From assembly GCA_963573305.1 (NCBI GenBank), contig OY754329.1, positions 77,710,576 through 77,774,575 of the forward strand: DNA of 64,000 nt, written 5' to 3'. The DNA is from Pyrrhosoma nymphula. Its lineage: Eukaryota; Arthropoda; Insecta; Odonata; Coenagrionidae. The notes under the pieces are model-generated. The model saw only the letters and a list, made by a program, of their open reading frames with translations, ran no database searches and was not told the DNA's origin. A program made the position numbers and the translations under genes. Below are positions 11,594 to 23,876 of the stretch, in pieces; position 1 is the first letter of the stretch, and every line of letters starts with the position of its first letter.

Positions 11594-11814
11594 GATGAAG
11601 GATTTCAGGCTTTCCCGGCGAAGATTTATATCAGGGATCTTTCGGGGTTTGCACCGGGTAACTAGGTCCATGGCGGCCATCGTTTCGATGCTCGAGTAGA
11701 GCTCGACGTTTAGATGCTCCTCACCTCTTCCCTGAGGACGATGCTCGACTCGAGCATCGGAACGTTGGCCGCCATGGACCTAGTTACCCGGTGCAAACCC
11801 CGAAAGATCCCTGA
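11594..11814. mobile_element. Hairpin insertion with 13-bp target-site duplication
   Basis: About 70-bp near-perfect inverted repeats (11630-11702 and 11747-11815) flank a short loop. The direct repeat TGTAAAGTAGAGC borders the insertion exactly (11581-11593 and 11815-11827). The left end carries CAGGCTTTCCCGGCG, whose complement ends in AAGCCTGAAATC, resembling the terminus of the Penelope-type units. The centre contains CTGAGGA (11732-11738), a 10-bp stem (11739-11748/11750-11759) and GGAACGTTGG, a hammerhead-like layout. No coding frame. Confidence 0.7.
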
Positions 11815-12109
11815 TGTAAAGTAGAGCCTTTGACAAAACCAAAATTAAAAAAAATTGATTCATAGCTTTTTTATTACGCATGCGGAGTTTCATGGTTTTA
11901 ACTTCAGTATTTATTGGTATTTTTTAAATTTATATATCTACTTTTTCTCGACAACTCTGCATCATGGCATGAGGCTAAAACTGTCATCTTCCCATTTACT
12001 ACCCAGAGCGAATTATATATCATTTTTCTGAAGTTCGCACCTCATTTTATGTCGAATTATATATTTTACTGACAAAGAGTGCTAATGTAGTTCTAATCTA
12101 CTAATTTTT

Positions 12110-12440
12110 TTAGTAGTCCTTCCATCGGCAGTATTTCACTCTCTGCTGGCTAAAAGCAGTTTTAACGAATCGTACCGCTATCCTCTCCATTTCATTTCAC
12201 GTATTACGTCTTTCTGTCGTTTACCAAATGAGAAGATTTACTTTCATTTAATTCTGAATGCACTAACTATGTTTGCCAACTTGGGGGTTAAGTTTATATG
12301 TACGCCAAAACTCCGAATACCAAACAGAATATAATAATCCTAGCCCATTTCTCAATTGAGTGAGAGCTCCAATTATGTGCAGGCTCCTAAATGCTCGTGG
12401 CTCGAGATGTGCTTAAATAGAGCAAAGTTAGATCTCACTC
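12110..12440 (-). pseudogene. CR1/Jockey-type RT fragment (thumb region)
   Basis: The minus strand matches the element at 39.2-41.9 kb in the region RQKDVIREM...RFVK and, further upstream, the FALVRPHLEYTASIWDP block (here degraded). It ends at 12440, where an oppositely oriented copy of the same domain begins. Confidence 0.5.
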
Positions 12441-13110
12441 AGCATAAGCTGCCAGCGTTTGGGATTCTTGTAAGCTAGGTGGACATACCGAATTGGAACG
12501 CGTGCAGCGAAGATCCGCAATTATGTAAAAGGTTGTCACGATGACTTCATTAGTGTTAAAAGCCTATTTTTAAAAAACTAGGATGGGAATCGCTACTATA
12601 AAGTCCGTTAATTTTGGGCTTAGTTTATTGTAGTATGCTTCAAGCTGTTCTATTGTATGACGCCGTCAAAACCATTTTACGAAACCCGGGATCCCTCAGT
12701 AGGTTGGATCATAAGAATAAAATTAGGGAAATTGACTACAGACCAGACCGTTTTAAAACGTCAATTTCATCACAAAAGATAAGATACCATGTAACCTTGG
12801 TTTCAATTATGCAGTTGCTATATACATTAATACTCTTAGTTTCTACAGCATTGGTGGAATACCTATTGTGTAGTACATTTTGGTGAAGTTTAAACTCACA
12901 GTAGGTATTTGAAGGTGTTTTCTAATGCGTTAATAGTCATAGTTTTACTTTTACTCAAATTTAGTAAATATAGATTCTATGACATTGGTAGCAGACCTCT
13001 GGTAGCTCGGGAGTGTATAGTGTAGTGCATGTTGTTGGAAACTCGACCCTTACCACACTCCCATGAGGTTGCTTGCTGGCTATTATCTACATGTGCATCT
13101 ATAAGGAACA
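12440..13110 (+). pseudogene. CR1/Jockey-type LINE 3' end
   Basis: The plus strand reads, across stops, AASVWD then GGHTELERVQRRSA, a KLGWESLL block, and (12687-12800) SRLDHKNKIREIDYRPDRFK, all parallel to the C-terminus of the RT at 62.1-63.5 kb. The non-coding part to about 13105 matches the 3' UTRs at 37.8-38.16 and 63.5-63.94 kb and ends near ATTATCTACATGTGCATC. Catalytic motifs are absent. Confidence 0.6.
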
Positions 13111-13199
13111 TCGCTCTTTCAATTTTTCATCCGAGAATCTTCCTATTATTCGCTTCCGACTATTCCGATACGTTTTGGTACGACCGCGACAGTGAGAGC

Positions 13200-13600
13200 A
13201 ATAGCGAATGAATTGTATTAAGTCAAAAGAGGCTTTTGGGGGTTGGGGGGGGGAACGAACACTGGAGAATCTTTTGATGCCCTCGCCCTTTCGAGGTAAG
13301 GAAGGGGTCCACGTGAGAGCCCTTTTATCCTCTGCAATCCCACAGAGGAGGACCCTTTCGTCCGTTCCCCCTGAAAAAGCCGACCACCCTTCCCCAAAGC
13401 CCACTTAAAGGTTGGTTCCCTCTTCCATCTGAGAAAATTTTCCTTCTCCCCCTTTCCCTACGCCACAAATCTCCTTGACCTCCGCACTCGGTTGGACCTG
13501 ATTTTTCTTTCCGCCCCTCTCTCTTTCCATTTTTCCTCTTTTCACAAGAAGAACTTAATACAAGGATCCGATTCCAGCCAATAAATCGCACCGCTTACAA
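13200..13600. other. GC-rich island with G-run
   Basis: Begins with a run of nine G (near 13237-13250) and continues as C/T-rich sequence. Frames exist on both strands (13099-13404 and 13325-13591 reverse, 13208-13408 forward) and are not credible genes. Sequence 13600-15160 is otherwise unassigned, except for a family terminus at 14250-14280. Confidence 0.35.
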
Positions 13601-14239
13601 ATATTTTTACGATAAGCCCCTTTTGCGCGTGGGCGGCACCGAAGAAAGATGGCGCATCACTGAATCAATATTGAAAGAGAGTTAGTGGAAAAGAATGAGA
13701 GGATAGCGGTGTATTTATTTTAGGCCTCGCCCCGATACCAGTTTTCCCGTTGTCGATATTTCACTGATGCCGATATCGCGTCACTTCCTATCTGATACTT
13801 AGAATGTGAAAATATAGATTTTACACCAATGTCAAGCATTTTAAGACAAACATGTGACTATTTTATCCCGGGTTAGCAACATAATTAATGAGCACTCCTT
13901 CTAATAAGCATGGTATTTTCAAAATTTAATTTTCATGATGAAACCATAATCACAACGGAGGAAGCAACAAAAGCTATCAGGCTAACAAAATGCTGTGGGG
14001 GAAAATGAAAGTAGAAAAAATTCTGCGTTTACGAAATGTCATGGAGCGAGAAAATTTTAATTCATGGTGAGTATTTTATCCATGCTTAAGAATAAAATCT
14101 TGTACTTTTCCGCAGAATTGTATTTTAACTTGGTACAGGTCGTTTCACAGACATGCGGCGTCATAAGGTACAACAGTCGGTTAAACGCATTGTGTCAAGT
14201 TTGAATACAATTTGTGGAAAGGCACAAGATATTATTCTT

Positions 14240-14282
14240 TAGTATGGATACTAAATACTTCCACGAAATCAAGCCTGACGTT
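14240..14282 (+). repeat. Penelope-type unit terminus, solo
   Basis: Contains ACTTCCACGAAATCAAGCCT, the conserved end of the units at 4.1, 40.45, 46.4 and 50.66 kb. No hammerhead-like core is found beside it. Confidence 0.4.
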
Positions 14283-15168
14283 GTGGAGTGTGGGGAGAAT
14301 TTTGAGATACTTTTGAACTTAAATCCACGTACATTAATAATGTGTGCTATTATATCCTGATTTTATACTTTCATTTAATTTATTCCATGATCCAATCCAA
14401 TACCAACCAGCATAAAGACAGTTCCAACCAATCCTTTAAAATATTTTCATGAATAAGTATATATGCACAATTATACCGATCACTAAATAGTCATATCACC
14501 TCGGCGCTGTTCAAAACCCCGCTCTTCTACAACGTTTTCCCTTTTCTGCCTACCCTTCCCTATTTTCATCGTCAAATCGTCACCGTGGCTCAGATAATAT
14601 CAATCCCTTGGGTTTATTTACTTTGGAAACTGTCCACACACAGCATTATTGACTATTTACTGTGGTACATGCACAGAGAAATCCGGCATTAATTTAGTTA
14701 ACTATCGACAGTATCACCATCGGTTAGTATGAATCTCTCATTTCCTGATTTTTAAACACTATTTTTAAATGCAGAGTACTTAAATTACAAGAAAAGCCGG
14801 ATAAGGTGGCATCAAGTGGGCCCTCTCGCTATGACGGTTGATTCGGCTACTCCGATGATCAAAAGACTCTAGGACTGGTTTAAATACTTCAAATACTCCA
14901 TTTCCCAAGCACATTTCACGATCGCAATGGGGCCCCGGCTGAGTAATTGCAACTATTTAATACGCAAAAATAATTAAATATACGGTGAGCACTTTTCCTT
15001 CAGTAAAAACACTAAAGAAAAAGCGTTCACAATCACACTCCGTTGTATGTACCAAATCGCAGTTGCAGCTCAGAAGTGGTTTTAACAGGAGTTTATCCGG
15101 AACATGGAAAAAAGAATGAGAAAAGAAAGAAATTATTCACTGAAACGTTGTGTATTTAAATTGTAGAA

Positions 15169-15351
15169 CTAGGCCCGGCTTAAGGCCTGGGCGACACGGG
15201 TGACTGCCCGGGGCGCCGCAAAGGAAGGGGCGCCGTGATTGTGAAAAAATAGTTTTTACTACGTTTAACTGGTGAATAGGTTTGATAATTGGAGGGGGGG
15301 GGGCGGTATACTCTCTCGCCATGGTTAAAATTTTGTCTTAAGCCGGGGCTA
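15169..15351. mobile_element. hAT-like MITE with TIRs and target duplication
   Basis: Terminal inverted repeats CTAGGCCCGGCTTAAG (left, 15169-15184) and CTTAAGCCGGGGCTA (right, 15337-15351) are near-perfect. TGTAGAA flanks both sides (15162-15168 and 15352-15358), consistent with the 8-bp duplications of hAT elements with one changed base. The interior GC-rich part (GGGCGCC, CGGGTGACTGCCCGG) is typical of degraded hAT ends. No transposase. Confidence 0.55.
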
Positions 15352-15965
15352 TGTAGAAACAGTTAATGAGCACCATTTTTTTGTTAGTGACAATATAATT
15401 GCGGCAGTATGTAGTGGCACGCGCTCAAATTATAAATGTGATTCTTTTTGGTTCTGGCAATATTTTTATTTTTGAAACAGTATTTAAACGCATAGATCGA
15501 TTTTTAAGTGTACATTTTATTTCAATTTGTCTACGACAGCGTGCTTTTAATAAATTGTTTCCAGTGTTAGGAAAGAAAGTAAGGAAGATTAAGATAAATG
15601 TCGTGTGCACTTTTTAAGCACTTGGTGTTCCGCAATGCACTAGAAAGTATAGACATAGGAAAATGAATGAATGATCCGCGGCAACAAAGGTTATCGAAAG
15701 TACCAACATCGTAATAATTATACACAATGAACCTCTTTTGCACTGAAAGTGAGCACACTTCTTTATCGTATGAGCGGACATCTGATTTTAATGACCCCCC
15801 TAATGACTCACCGCATAAGAAGCGAGCGACCTTCGAGCTTTGGCGAGTCTCCCAATCGTAACGGAAACCAGACCGTGACATCACCAGAGAAACTTACGTA
15901 ACAGCAATTTCACGGAATACAATTCTTTTGACAAAAGTGCTTGCAAGCAACTTTTCACACAAGTC

Positions 15966-16037
15966 TCCCATGTGGTCTAGTGGCTAGGATATCTGGCTTT
16001 CACCCAGAAGGCCCGGGTTCGATTCCCGGCATGGGAA
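15966..16037 (+). tRNA. tRNA-Glu (anticodon TTC)
   Basis: A complete 72-nt cloverleaf. Acceptor TCCCATG pairs with CATGGGA (16030-16036), discriminator A. A box TGGTCTAGTGG lies at 15973-15983. The anticodon stem TCTGG/CCAGA encloses TTC at 15999-16001. The T arm contains GGTTCGATTCC. A run of eight T begins at 16040, a good RNA polymerase III terminator. There is no intron. CCA is not encoded, as expected for a eukaryotic nuclear gene. It decodes GAA/GAG codons in cytosolic translation. All visible pairs are intact, so it is probably functional. Confidence 0.95.
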
Positions 16038-16699
16038 CATTTTTTTTCTCAGCATTATTTATTTTCGCAATGAAATAATCAACGCCACTACATTTTCCTG
16101 TCGGAAAAACGTACTGCATTACTTTTTTGTCGACTGAAATGAGGAAAAATTAGTTCGAGGCACGAAAGAAAAACAGCTGGTGCATGCAAATAATACCGAC
16201 GATATTAGCACAGTCGCGCGACAAATTTGACTGAGGGCCATGGAATATGGAGAGAGTTTTCCAAAATTTCGCTGGTGACTCTTCGAGGCATTTTAGTAGC
16301 TGCGCGACAACATACCAATGAAAAAATCGAATATGTAAAAGTGATTTATGTAGCCACCGAGGAAAATGAAGCTAAAAATTATTATTTCAAGTTACAATTT
16401 GCCTAATCTTGCCAGGTGATAATTACAAAGTTATTGTCAGGATTTACAAAGCGAACTGAAACAATTTACAACCAAGATTCCAAAGATGTACAGCTCACTC
16501 AACTGAAATAGAATTCACAAATTTAGATACATTTTACAGGATAAAATAATCAGAAATGCAGTCAATAGTTAAAAAAATAATATCCATAAGCATTATTATA
16601 ACATACAAATGTGACATCAACTTCACCATTATGAATGATTTACTACGTTATGAACTTCTTGACATTTAAAAAATTGATTTGGAACGATAAGGAAAGGGC

Positions 16700-17600
16700 T
16701 AAAAAAAAACTTCACTCATCAATTTTTTTATTTACAAAATAATGTTTACTTGAATCCGTTATATGTCCTGGAACTTTGTAGTTTGTACGAGTTTTCAATG
16801 CTTGCAGTGTCAATTCATTCGGAGGTTTTTCCATTCCCTTCACCATGATATATCGGGCGGATGTACCAGTAAAGATCTTTATTTCTCCTAGTCTGTTGAT
16901 TTTCCTGCATTTTTCCATTCTATCCCAACTTCTTTCATTTGACATCACTGTCATGCAGTCTTTTCTTTTATCGTGCCCCTAATACAAATCGCGCAGTCAT
17001 TCTCTGAACCATTTCGATTCTTGTAATTGGGTCGTCATGACGAGGTTCCCGTATACTAGCTGCATATTCTAGCAAGGGCCTGACAAGTGTTTAATTGGTT
17101 TTATTTTTCACTTCACTATTCTCGCCTCTTAAGGTCCTCTTTTTAATATTTAGGGTATTTACTACTTTGTTTGTCGTGCCTCCCCAATGTGTTCTTCCCA
17201 CTTGACGTATTGGGGAAATGCTATTCCAAGATATTTGACCACTTTCTCGGGTGCTAAAGCACTTCCATTGATTACGTAAATAACATAATTAACTTTACTG
17301 TTATTAACTTGCACATGTAAGCTTGCTTTTGGTTGAATTCTTATTATATTTATGTTTACCCAATCAGCCACGCTTTTGAGGTCACGTTACAAGAATTTGT
17401 TGTCTTGAACACTTTTAAGTAATATGTAAACGATTAGGAATGTGTTAAAATTTATTGGGGTTGGAAATGAATTATTCTCGGTGATGTTATTTGCTACTCG
17501 TAAGGAACCGAGGTCATTCATAAATAAGAGATCAATATCATAATTATTGCGATTTTTATCAATAAAGTATTTTGCAAAAGACTCAATTACTAGGTGATTA
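16700..17600 (-). pseudogene. LINE reverse transcriptase fragment (palm end to thumb)
   Basis: The minus strand reads, through frameshifts, an LFMNDL-like segment, a DLKSVADWVNINIIRIQP segment, KVVKYLGIAFPQYVKWEEHI (compare VKYLGVRLNNDLSWNKHI in the intact copy), LVRPLLEYAASI, RIEMVQRMTARFV, and a C-terminal 80-residue frame at 16954-16712. This order matches CR1/Jockey-group RTs. The FADD motif is not readable. It is heavily decayed. Confidence 0.6.
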
Positions 17601-19880
17601 ATTTAACACCAGTATGACTAGTGAAAGACTCGGGATACGAGTTAAAAAAATAATTATTGAGACCGACTCATTCATTCTCTTCTTCAAGGGGTGAACTCAA
17701 GCAAGAAGTTTTGGCTGGGCGAAGGAAGAAATGTTTGGGACAGTTTTTCGGGGACCTTACAAGTGTCGCATCCCCACAACTCCCCTTTCAATTTGAGGAG
17801 TCCCCCTTAATTTGGAAACAGGGATTAAGTGACCTGTTGGCTTCTCACCAGCCCTTTGCTCATCTCTTGTCCAGGTGACCTGGTTCAAGGACCACAGGTC
17901 TCTTGGCGCATGCAAGTCCTTCAGCCCGTGAATCATTCGCGCCTGCCGGGAAGCGAAAACGCACAGCGCTGTCATTTGTCCTCCCCAAGTTGACCGTGCT
18001 GGACGCGGGATTTTATTCTTTTAGTATCGTTTTTATTTAAGCCTTTAAGGCTGAATTTTTAATCATTTGAGAATTTGCAAAATACAATCATAGAAAATAA
18101 ATTCGGACCATGGAGTAATTGATATTACTTGAGAGTCACCTGGGTATAGCTATTCATTTCTCAAATTTCAGTTCAAAGAGGGAAGTTTTGACGTCAGGGA
18201 AATATTTTGAACGTAATCAATTGTCTGTTTATACATAAAATTAAAATATTAACTGCGGAAGCCTTAGGTGGGGTACAAGGTTTTTGACTTGAATTGAGCC
18301 TCCATCAAAATATAATGTATGCCATTTACATTTTGGTTTGCAGTACAGTAATACACATTTATATTTACACATAATCAGAAAAAAACATTGAACATAGTTA
18401 TTCATAAGATAGAAGCCATTCTTTGAACATTTTCAATATTATGCATCTTTTTATTATTTTATGCAATAAATTGAATATTTTAGGCCCCATATACATAAGT
18501 GATCTTTATACAAGGTTATTTTTGGTTTGGGCATTATGTAATCCAATTCATTTCTTAAGCTATATTGACATTTGCCTTCAAAACCTGACATATTTCCACT
18601 TCCAGCATCAAATAATCGTAGAACATGCATAAAATCATATACATGTCTAAGTGGTAATATTCTGATTGGTTATGAGACATGCCTACGAATAATGGATATG
18701 AGGGACTATCGAGTAAAAAGTACAAAAGTCGCAGTCTAAAAGTTACAAAATAACCCACTCTATCCAGTTCCAAATCAGAAAATAGATGCGGTTGTTAACG
18801 ATAGAATTTCAGAAAATCGGCCTAAAAAATGGAAAATTTACCAAAAGAACGTCACAAAATAGCATGGTTCAGAGACTTTGCTCAGATGTGACGTAGATCT
18901 CGAATTTAACCTTTCAAACGACCGGTGCAAAAGTTAAGCTGGTGTCACAGAATCAAACATGGACACAAAATTTTGCATAAAATTTTGATACAACAGATGA
19001 GAACCGTGTGATATTATGGAATTGTATCCAAATATCTTTTCGCCCAAAAATTTGTATACATTTCCTTTTGGACCAAACATATGTAACATGCTCTAAATTT
19101 CAATACAATAGTATGAAACCAACCAATTACAGGCCTGGAAAATAGAAGCATTTTCTTAGAAAAATTCGGGTCTTTCGGCAATGAGTATAAGCGTTAAGAG
19201 ATTTCGGAAATATAGCTCTTAAAATGACTTAAATGTGGAGCCTCAAGGCAGTTATTCTACTTACTGAGTACATGGGAAAGTAAATAATTTATGAGCGGTA
19301 CAAAAAACGAACTGTGCCATAACAAGCAAAGGTTCCGTCGCGCCCGCCATTGGATTCGCATTCTTATTTACCTCTTTCGTTTATTATAAACGTACGTAAC
19401 CTATTACTACTGCTAAATTCTCCATTAATACGGCTTCATTGCAATCGCAATAGCATCCCATTTTTTTATTTACAATTATATCGCCTTTAAATTTTTACAA
19501 TTCATTTGGGACAATGTACTGCACCGTGTGAAACGCCATTTAGCTTCAAAAAAATTCGGAGGAAATGGTTTTGGATGAAAAATTTGTGTTAAAATAATTT
19601 TTATACAAATTTGAATGAAATACTTCATCTGATTTTCACCAGCTATACTAAAGCACCTCCAAGACTGCCTTGGTAGGGAGAGTGGTCACGTACCTCTCGT
19701 AAGCGCGTTCCGAGTTAGTGGTAATAATCCAGAGCCACCAGAGCCACCTAAAATACAAGCCCCGGTCGTTGGCAGGTCACGTGACTCTGAAGTAAACTAT
19801 TTTAGAGCTACCATTGAACTCATATGTGCTTACCTGTGAATCATCATACTTTCAGAGAGTTTCGTGCTGTTTTTATCGTT
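17600..19880. other. No recognisable gene or repeat
   Basis: AT-rich, apart from a moderately GC-rich 17650-18010 part with a 73-codon frame of no recognisable family. I see no repeats shared with other parts of the window here. Confidence 0.4.
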
Positions 19881-19884
19881 GAAT

Positions 19885-20165
19885 TAAGGGAGCTGGAGCG
19901 GTATCGTGGGTCTTTTTGTGCATATTTTTATAACTTTTCAAGTAAGCCGAAAAAATACTAGGATTTCACTTTTCATTTAAGTGCGTCTGTGTATGTGGTG
20001 GAATTCACTGTAAATTCAGAAATGGAAAGTATTCAAGATACTGCTTTAGTTAAAGCATGTAATGACCTGAGATATCGATAGTTTTCGACGCGGTATTCGA
20101 AATTCAGGCGAAAATTATTTATAAATACGTCTTCTCTAATCTTTGACGTATAGTAATATTCATAT
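19885..20165 (+). mobile_element. TIR element, subtype C
   Basis: Begins AAGGGAGCTGGAGCGGTATC and aligns with 44160-44460 (GGTGGCTGGAGCGGTAATCG), sharing the order ATAA-CTTTT-AAGT-AG-CGAAAAAATAC, CATGTAATGACC-type and GACGCGG-ATTCGAAAT blocks. A related end lies at 56528 on the minus strand. Non-coding. Confidence 0.5.
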
Positions 20166-20635
20166 TCATTGACCTGTTTATCTTCCCTACCATCTTCATT
20201 TCAAAGAGTGAGAACAGACCCTTGGAATTTTGACCTTGCCTCATCATATTGCTGTTCGTATTGTAGAGTGAATAATTCAGTCCATGAAACTACACTTACA
20301 TTGAAGACTGATAGCATCGATCGATCGATGAAATACATTGGTTGTTACTCGGTCAGGCTTTACCTTTAGCTTAAATTCTGGCATGATAATTTTTTTCATC
20401 CAGAATTATGCCGTGTGTTTTCTATTTTACTCGCTCTGACCCACGACTCCGGAGTCGAAGGCGCTACCTCTTTCACAGAGATGTTCAATGGTGTTTTGCT
20501 GCACTGAATTTTTTCCATTGGAAACTTATGGCTGGCCACGAATATTTCCCAGTCGCATTCCTAAAACACATAAGTTATACATGCAGCTACATTGTTGGCA
20601 TGGTGAAGTTTTAAAATATTGCTCATCGGCTTGTA

Positions 20636-20717
20636 GCAGTCGTGGCCGAGTGGTTAAGGCGTCTGACTAGAAATCAGATTCCCTCTGGGAGCGTAGGTTC
20701 GAATCCTACCGACTGCG
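20636..20717 (+). tRNA. tRNA-Ser (anticodon AGA)
   Basis: An 82-nt class II tRNA. Acceptor GCAGTCG pairs with CGACTGC (20710-20716), discriminator G, the serine identity base. A box TGGCCGAGTGG lies at 20643-20653 and B box GGTTCGAATCC at 20696-20706. The anticodon stem TCTGA/TCAGA encloses AGA at 20669-20671. The long variable arm (around TTCCCTCTGGGAG) is typical of serine tRNAs. A run of eight T starts at 20720. No intron. Intact pairing suggests a working gene. It decodes UCU and, via inosine, UCC/UCA. Confidence 0.95.
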
Positions 20718-20739
20718 AATTTTTTTTAAAGGGTGTAAT

Positions 20740-23660
20740 GATAAAAAATCGCTAAAATTACTAATTAACTTAGTAATGGACCATATATTTTATTCAAACC
20801 TGTCCCAGGTGCATAAAATTCTTATATACCCTACTCCCCGCCGTCTCTATGGAGAGCTAAGTGAGATTAGTTAGAATTAGCTCGGCTCCCTGTTAATTCG
20901 TGAAGGTTACATTGCCCTTGAATTTAGCTGGATAGTAGTCATTCCATTTTTAGTTGTTTTTATAATGCTCATTTTGACTCTCATCAGGTTTTCAAGCAAG
21001 CTTCCCCAATAGCGAATCCCAATGATAGGAACTAATTCAGTTTTATATAAGAATTAGACAAAAATCGACGAATAAATTCAGATAAATCCATGCGCTTGCA
21101 AGATGTACACAACGCTTCAGCTGAAAATCAGCTGCAATTAAAATACCAATTGCAGTAGAATTATGAAAGCGTGGGAAGGTTAATTTAGAACGGTGCCATA
21201 ATAGTTAGGTAGCTTAGCATAAGAATCGTACAAAATATGACACTAGCATGAAACTTGGCACACATTATAATAATAATGTAAAAAATGATTTAATGACGTC
21301 ATGAAACAAAATGACTGCCGTTTTTATTTGTATAGCGATTATGAATCAAATTATGGATTTCATAATGTCGATTTATAAGTTTTCTATGGTTTTTAATTAA
21401 AAAAAATCACTAAATATGTTTAAGTGTCTCAGGAAATTGAGACTTTATTGGAGCAGGATTTTTTAAACTGAACAAAGATTATTATTTACCATAGTACGAT
21501 GTCATGCCTTGGAAGAAATGATACGAGTTAGTAGATATTAATGAAGACCTACAAAACCTCTAAATTGGCATTGATTGGAATATTAATATTTGCTTCTGGA
21601 GTAATGTCATTATTTCACTCTTGCATTTGAGAATCTATCTCCCTCCTAATCCAAGAATACCAGATTGTATTTTTAAAGATAAATACGTCCATTGACAGCA
21701 TAAAGTGTAATCAGAGAATAATAATGGCTGCATGGAGTAAAGAACAAGATGTAAATAACAAGATTTAGAAGCACAATAATCTATTATAAATTTCCAAAAT
21801 GCTTTACCACTAGTGTATCAGTTAATTCGAAAAGATAAGTAAAGTGAAGAATGGCCATTTCCTTTTGTGAAGTATAGTGACTGTACGTACATTAAATAAG
21901 AGAGTGAATTCTCTCATAGTAATTGGGTCACTTTTTTGGCGTTTTGTTTCAGTGGGGAAACTTTAAAGAGCGTGTTGCCTGCTCTCTGTGTATAGTGCAC
22001 TAATGCATCCTTCCTGTCTCGTTTCTTGTTGCGTGGTTTTTTTTTGCCGCTGTCCACTAGATGCTAACCGTTAACCGACCGCCGTCGGACGGCTGCGTGG
22101 GCCTTAAGAATTGGGCCAGAGGATGGTTGATGCCTCTGCGGATAATTATTAAGCTCTACTCCCGCCGCAAGCTGAACGGAGGATTGTGTCACCCATTGGT
22201 GGCACAATTAATCGCAAAATGTATTCTAAATTAAGCTGCGCCTAAGATAATACCGCAGTTGACCGTTATAAATCCAGGCAATCAGGAAACACGTTTAACG
22301 CCGGATGGAGAAGTGAATCACGTGACCGAATAATTCAAGATGGTGTCATTTGTTTACATCATATGATCGTGAAAAAATTGTTTACTCTCCATTTATTTCT
22401 TGGCCAAATTAGTATATTTCATCGAATTATGGTATTTAAGATATTGTTGATTGTCTTCGTAAGTGATTAGGCGTATTTTTGCCGTCATGTGTACTGTACA
22501 TAATGGAGGAACTGGGATTTCAACTCGCCTCTGCTAATTTCTGTAAAGGTATTTGCACTCACATTCACACTCAGTGCTGTTAGTACTTCGTGGCAAATCA
22601 AGACAAAAACATGATGTAACATCAGATAATTACCTACACTACCTTATAAGCTCTATAGTTCTCCTACAGTTTTCAATATACCTATCTAGATACCTATCAG
22701 TCAGATAAGCTGAATTTGTTAGGAAAAAGAGGAGAAAAAGCGAGACAACGTTTTTCCCTTAGCGCAGCATACAGGCCCAGATAGAAAGAGTACTTGCGAA
22801 TATGAGGCAAACTTAAAGATGCCATACATACCGAAGGACCTCAATAAGTATTTTTTATGAAAAAGGCCAGTTTTGGTGACGTTTAAAACAACTTATTATT
22901 GCCAAAATAATGTCTCATCATCTGCTCTAAAAATATTACATAGGTAGTCCGCGTCGGCTCAATCCGGTGACATCAGCGTGCTGCTCTCTAGGCAGGCCGG
23001 GCCCGTCCATTCATGCGGTTCTTAGAGCTCCGCCGAGATGAGCAAATCTAACTAATCGCATTAAGTCCTGAAAGCCGTTCCTTAGGGGCCACTCGGGCAC
23101 TAGAGACGATCAAAATATGGCTTACTTAGTTGAACGACAGACTATGGATTTTATATACATAGCGCTCTTTTTGTTTGTCGAAGAATTATCTATTCTCAAT
23201 GAGAGAATAAGGGATTTTAATGGTGATAAGGGAATGTATCCCTGTATTTTTTTCTGGTGGCGTGCGGAATGCGTCGTGCAAAAAAATCCGTGGTTCTATG
23301 GAAAATGGTAGAATGTCCAAGTCTATAATATTAATAGGGTAAGGGAAGTAAGGAAGGCAGGTTAAAATACAATCTGAAAAAAATAGGAGAGGCAATTGTA
23401 ACTAGTTGGGGAAAAAGGAATGTGGAGTTACCTGGAATACAAAATATAAAGAAAAAAAAACACACTCCAATGACACAATTTCCGACAAATCACATCAAAA
23501 CTAGTTTAAAAAATTGACAGTAGAATACTCACTCTCAATCACTTTATAGGTTGTGTCGTTAAATAGTGACCCTCGTGAATTTCACTCACGCGCACGCTCA
23601 GGGTTTTGGACTTCTACACTGCCTGGGACCCACCGTAAGTCTGTTCTCTAATACCCTCCC
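20740..23660. other. No recognisable gene
   Basis: Roughly 2.9 kb of mostly AT-rich sequence. Short frames (for example 23117-23311 forward) resemble no family. A GC-richer patch at 22960-23100 was compared by eye with rRNA and matched nothing. Confidence 0.4.
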
Positions 23661-23671
23661 GTCTGAACGCA

Positions 23672-23731
23672 AGACGTACGCAATGCAAAAACTTTGTTTT
23701 TGCATTCTTAGTTTTTGCATTGCGCACGTCT
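23672..23731. repeat. Hairpin repeat
   Basis: Inverted arms AGACGTACGCAATGCAAAAACT (23672-23693) and AGTTTTTGCATTGCGCACGTCT (23710-23731), with one mismatch, enclose a loop that itself repeats TTTTTGCATT. Confidence 0.7.
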
Positions 23732-23830
23732 ACGTGTTACCCTGCTAGCAAACTCAAGGAAGGTGGCATGGGGTGATTCCACACTAGGCATTCAGTAACC
23801 ATCAAACCCACTGTCGCACTGGTATTAGCT
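23727..23830 (-). mobile_element. LINE (CR1-like) 3' end fragment
   Basis: Contains GGGGTGATTCCACACTAGGCATTCAG, nearly the same as the ends at 30180 and 48190, preceded by CGTCTACGTGTTACCCTGC. On the minus strand this is the 3' UTR ending in a GTAGATGT-like tail, as in the 63.9-kb element. Confidence 0.5.
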
Positions 23831-23876
23831 ATTTTAATAAACGTACTCTTAGGTTAAATTAAGGAGAGCGCGTGAG

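Noticed and set aside
20318..20332. CGATCGATCGATG short repeat
   Set aside because: Too short to be a meaningful microsatellite.
22960..23110. Possible rRNA fragment in a GC-richer patch
   Set aside because: A comparison from memory with conserved 18S and 28S segments gave no extended match.
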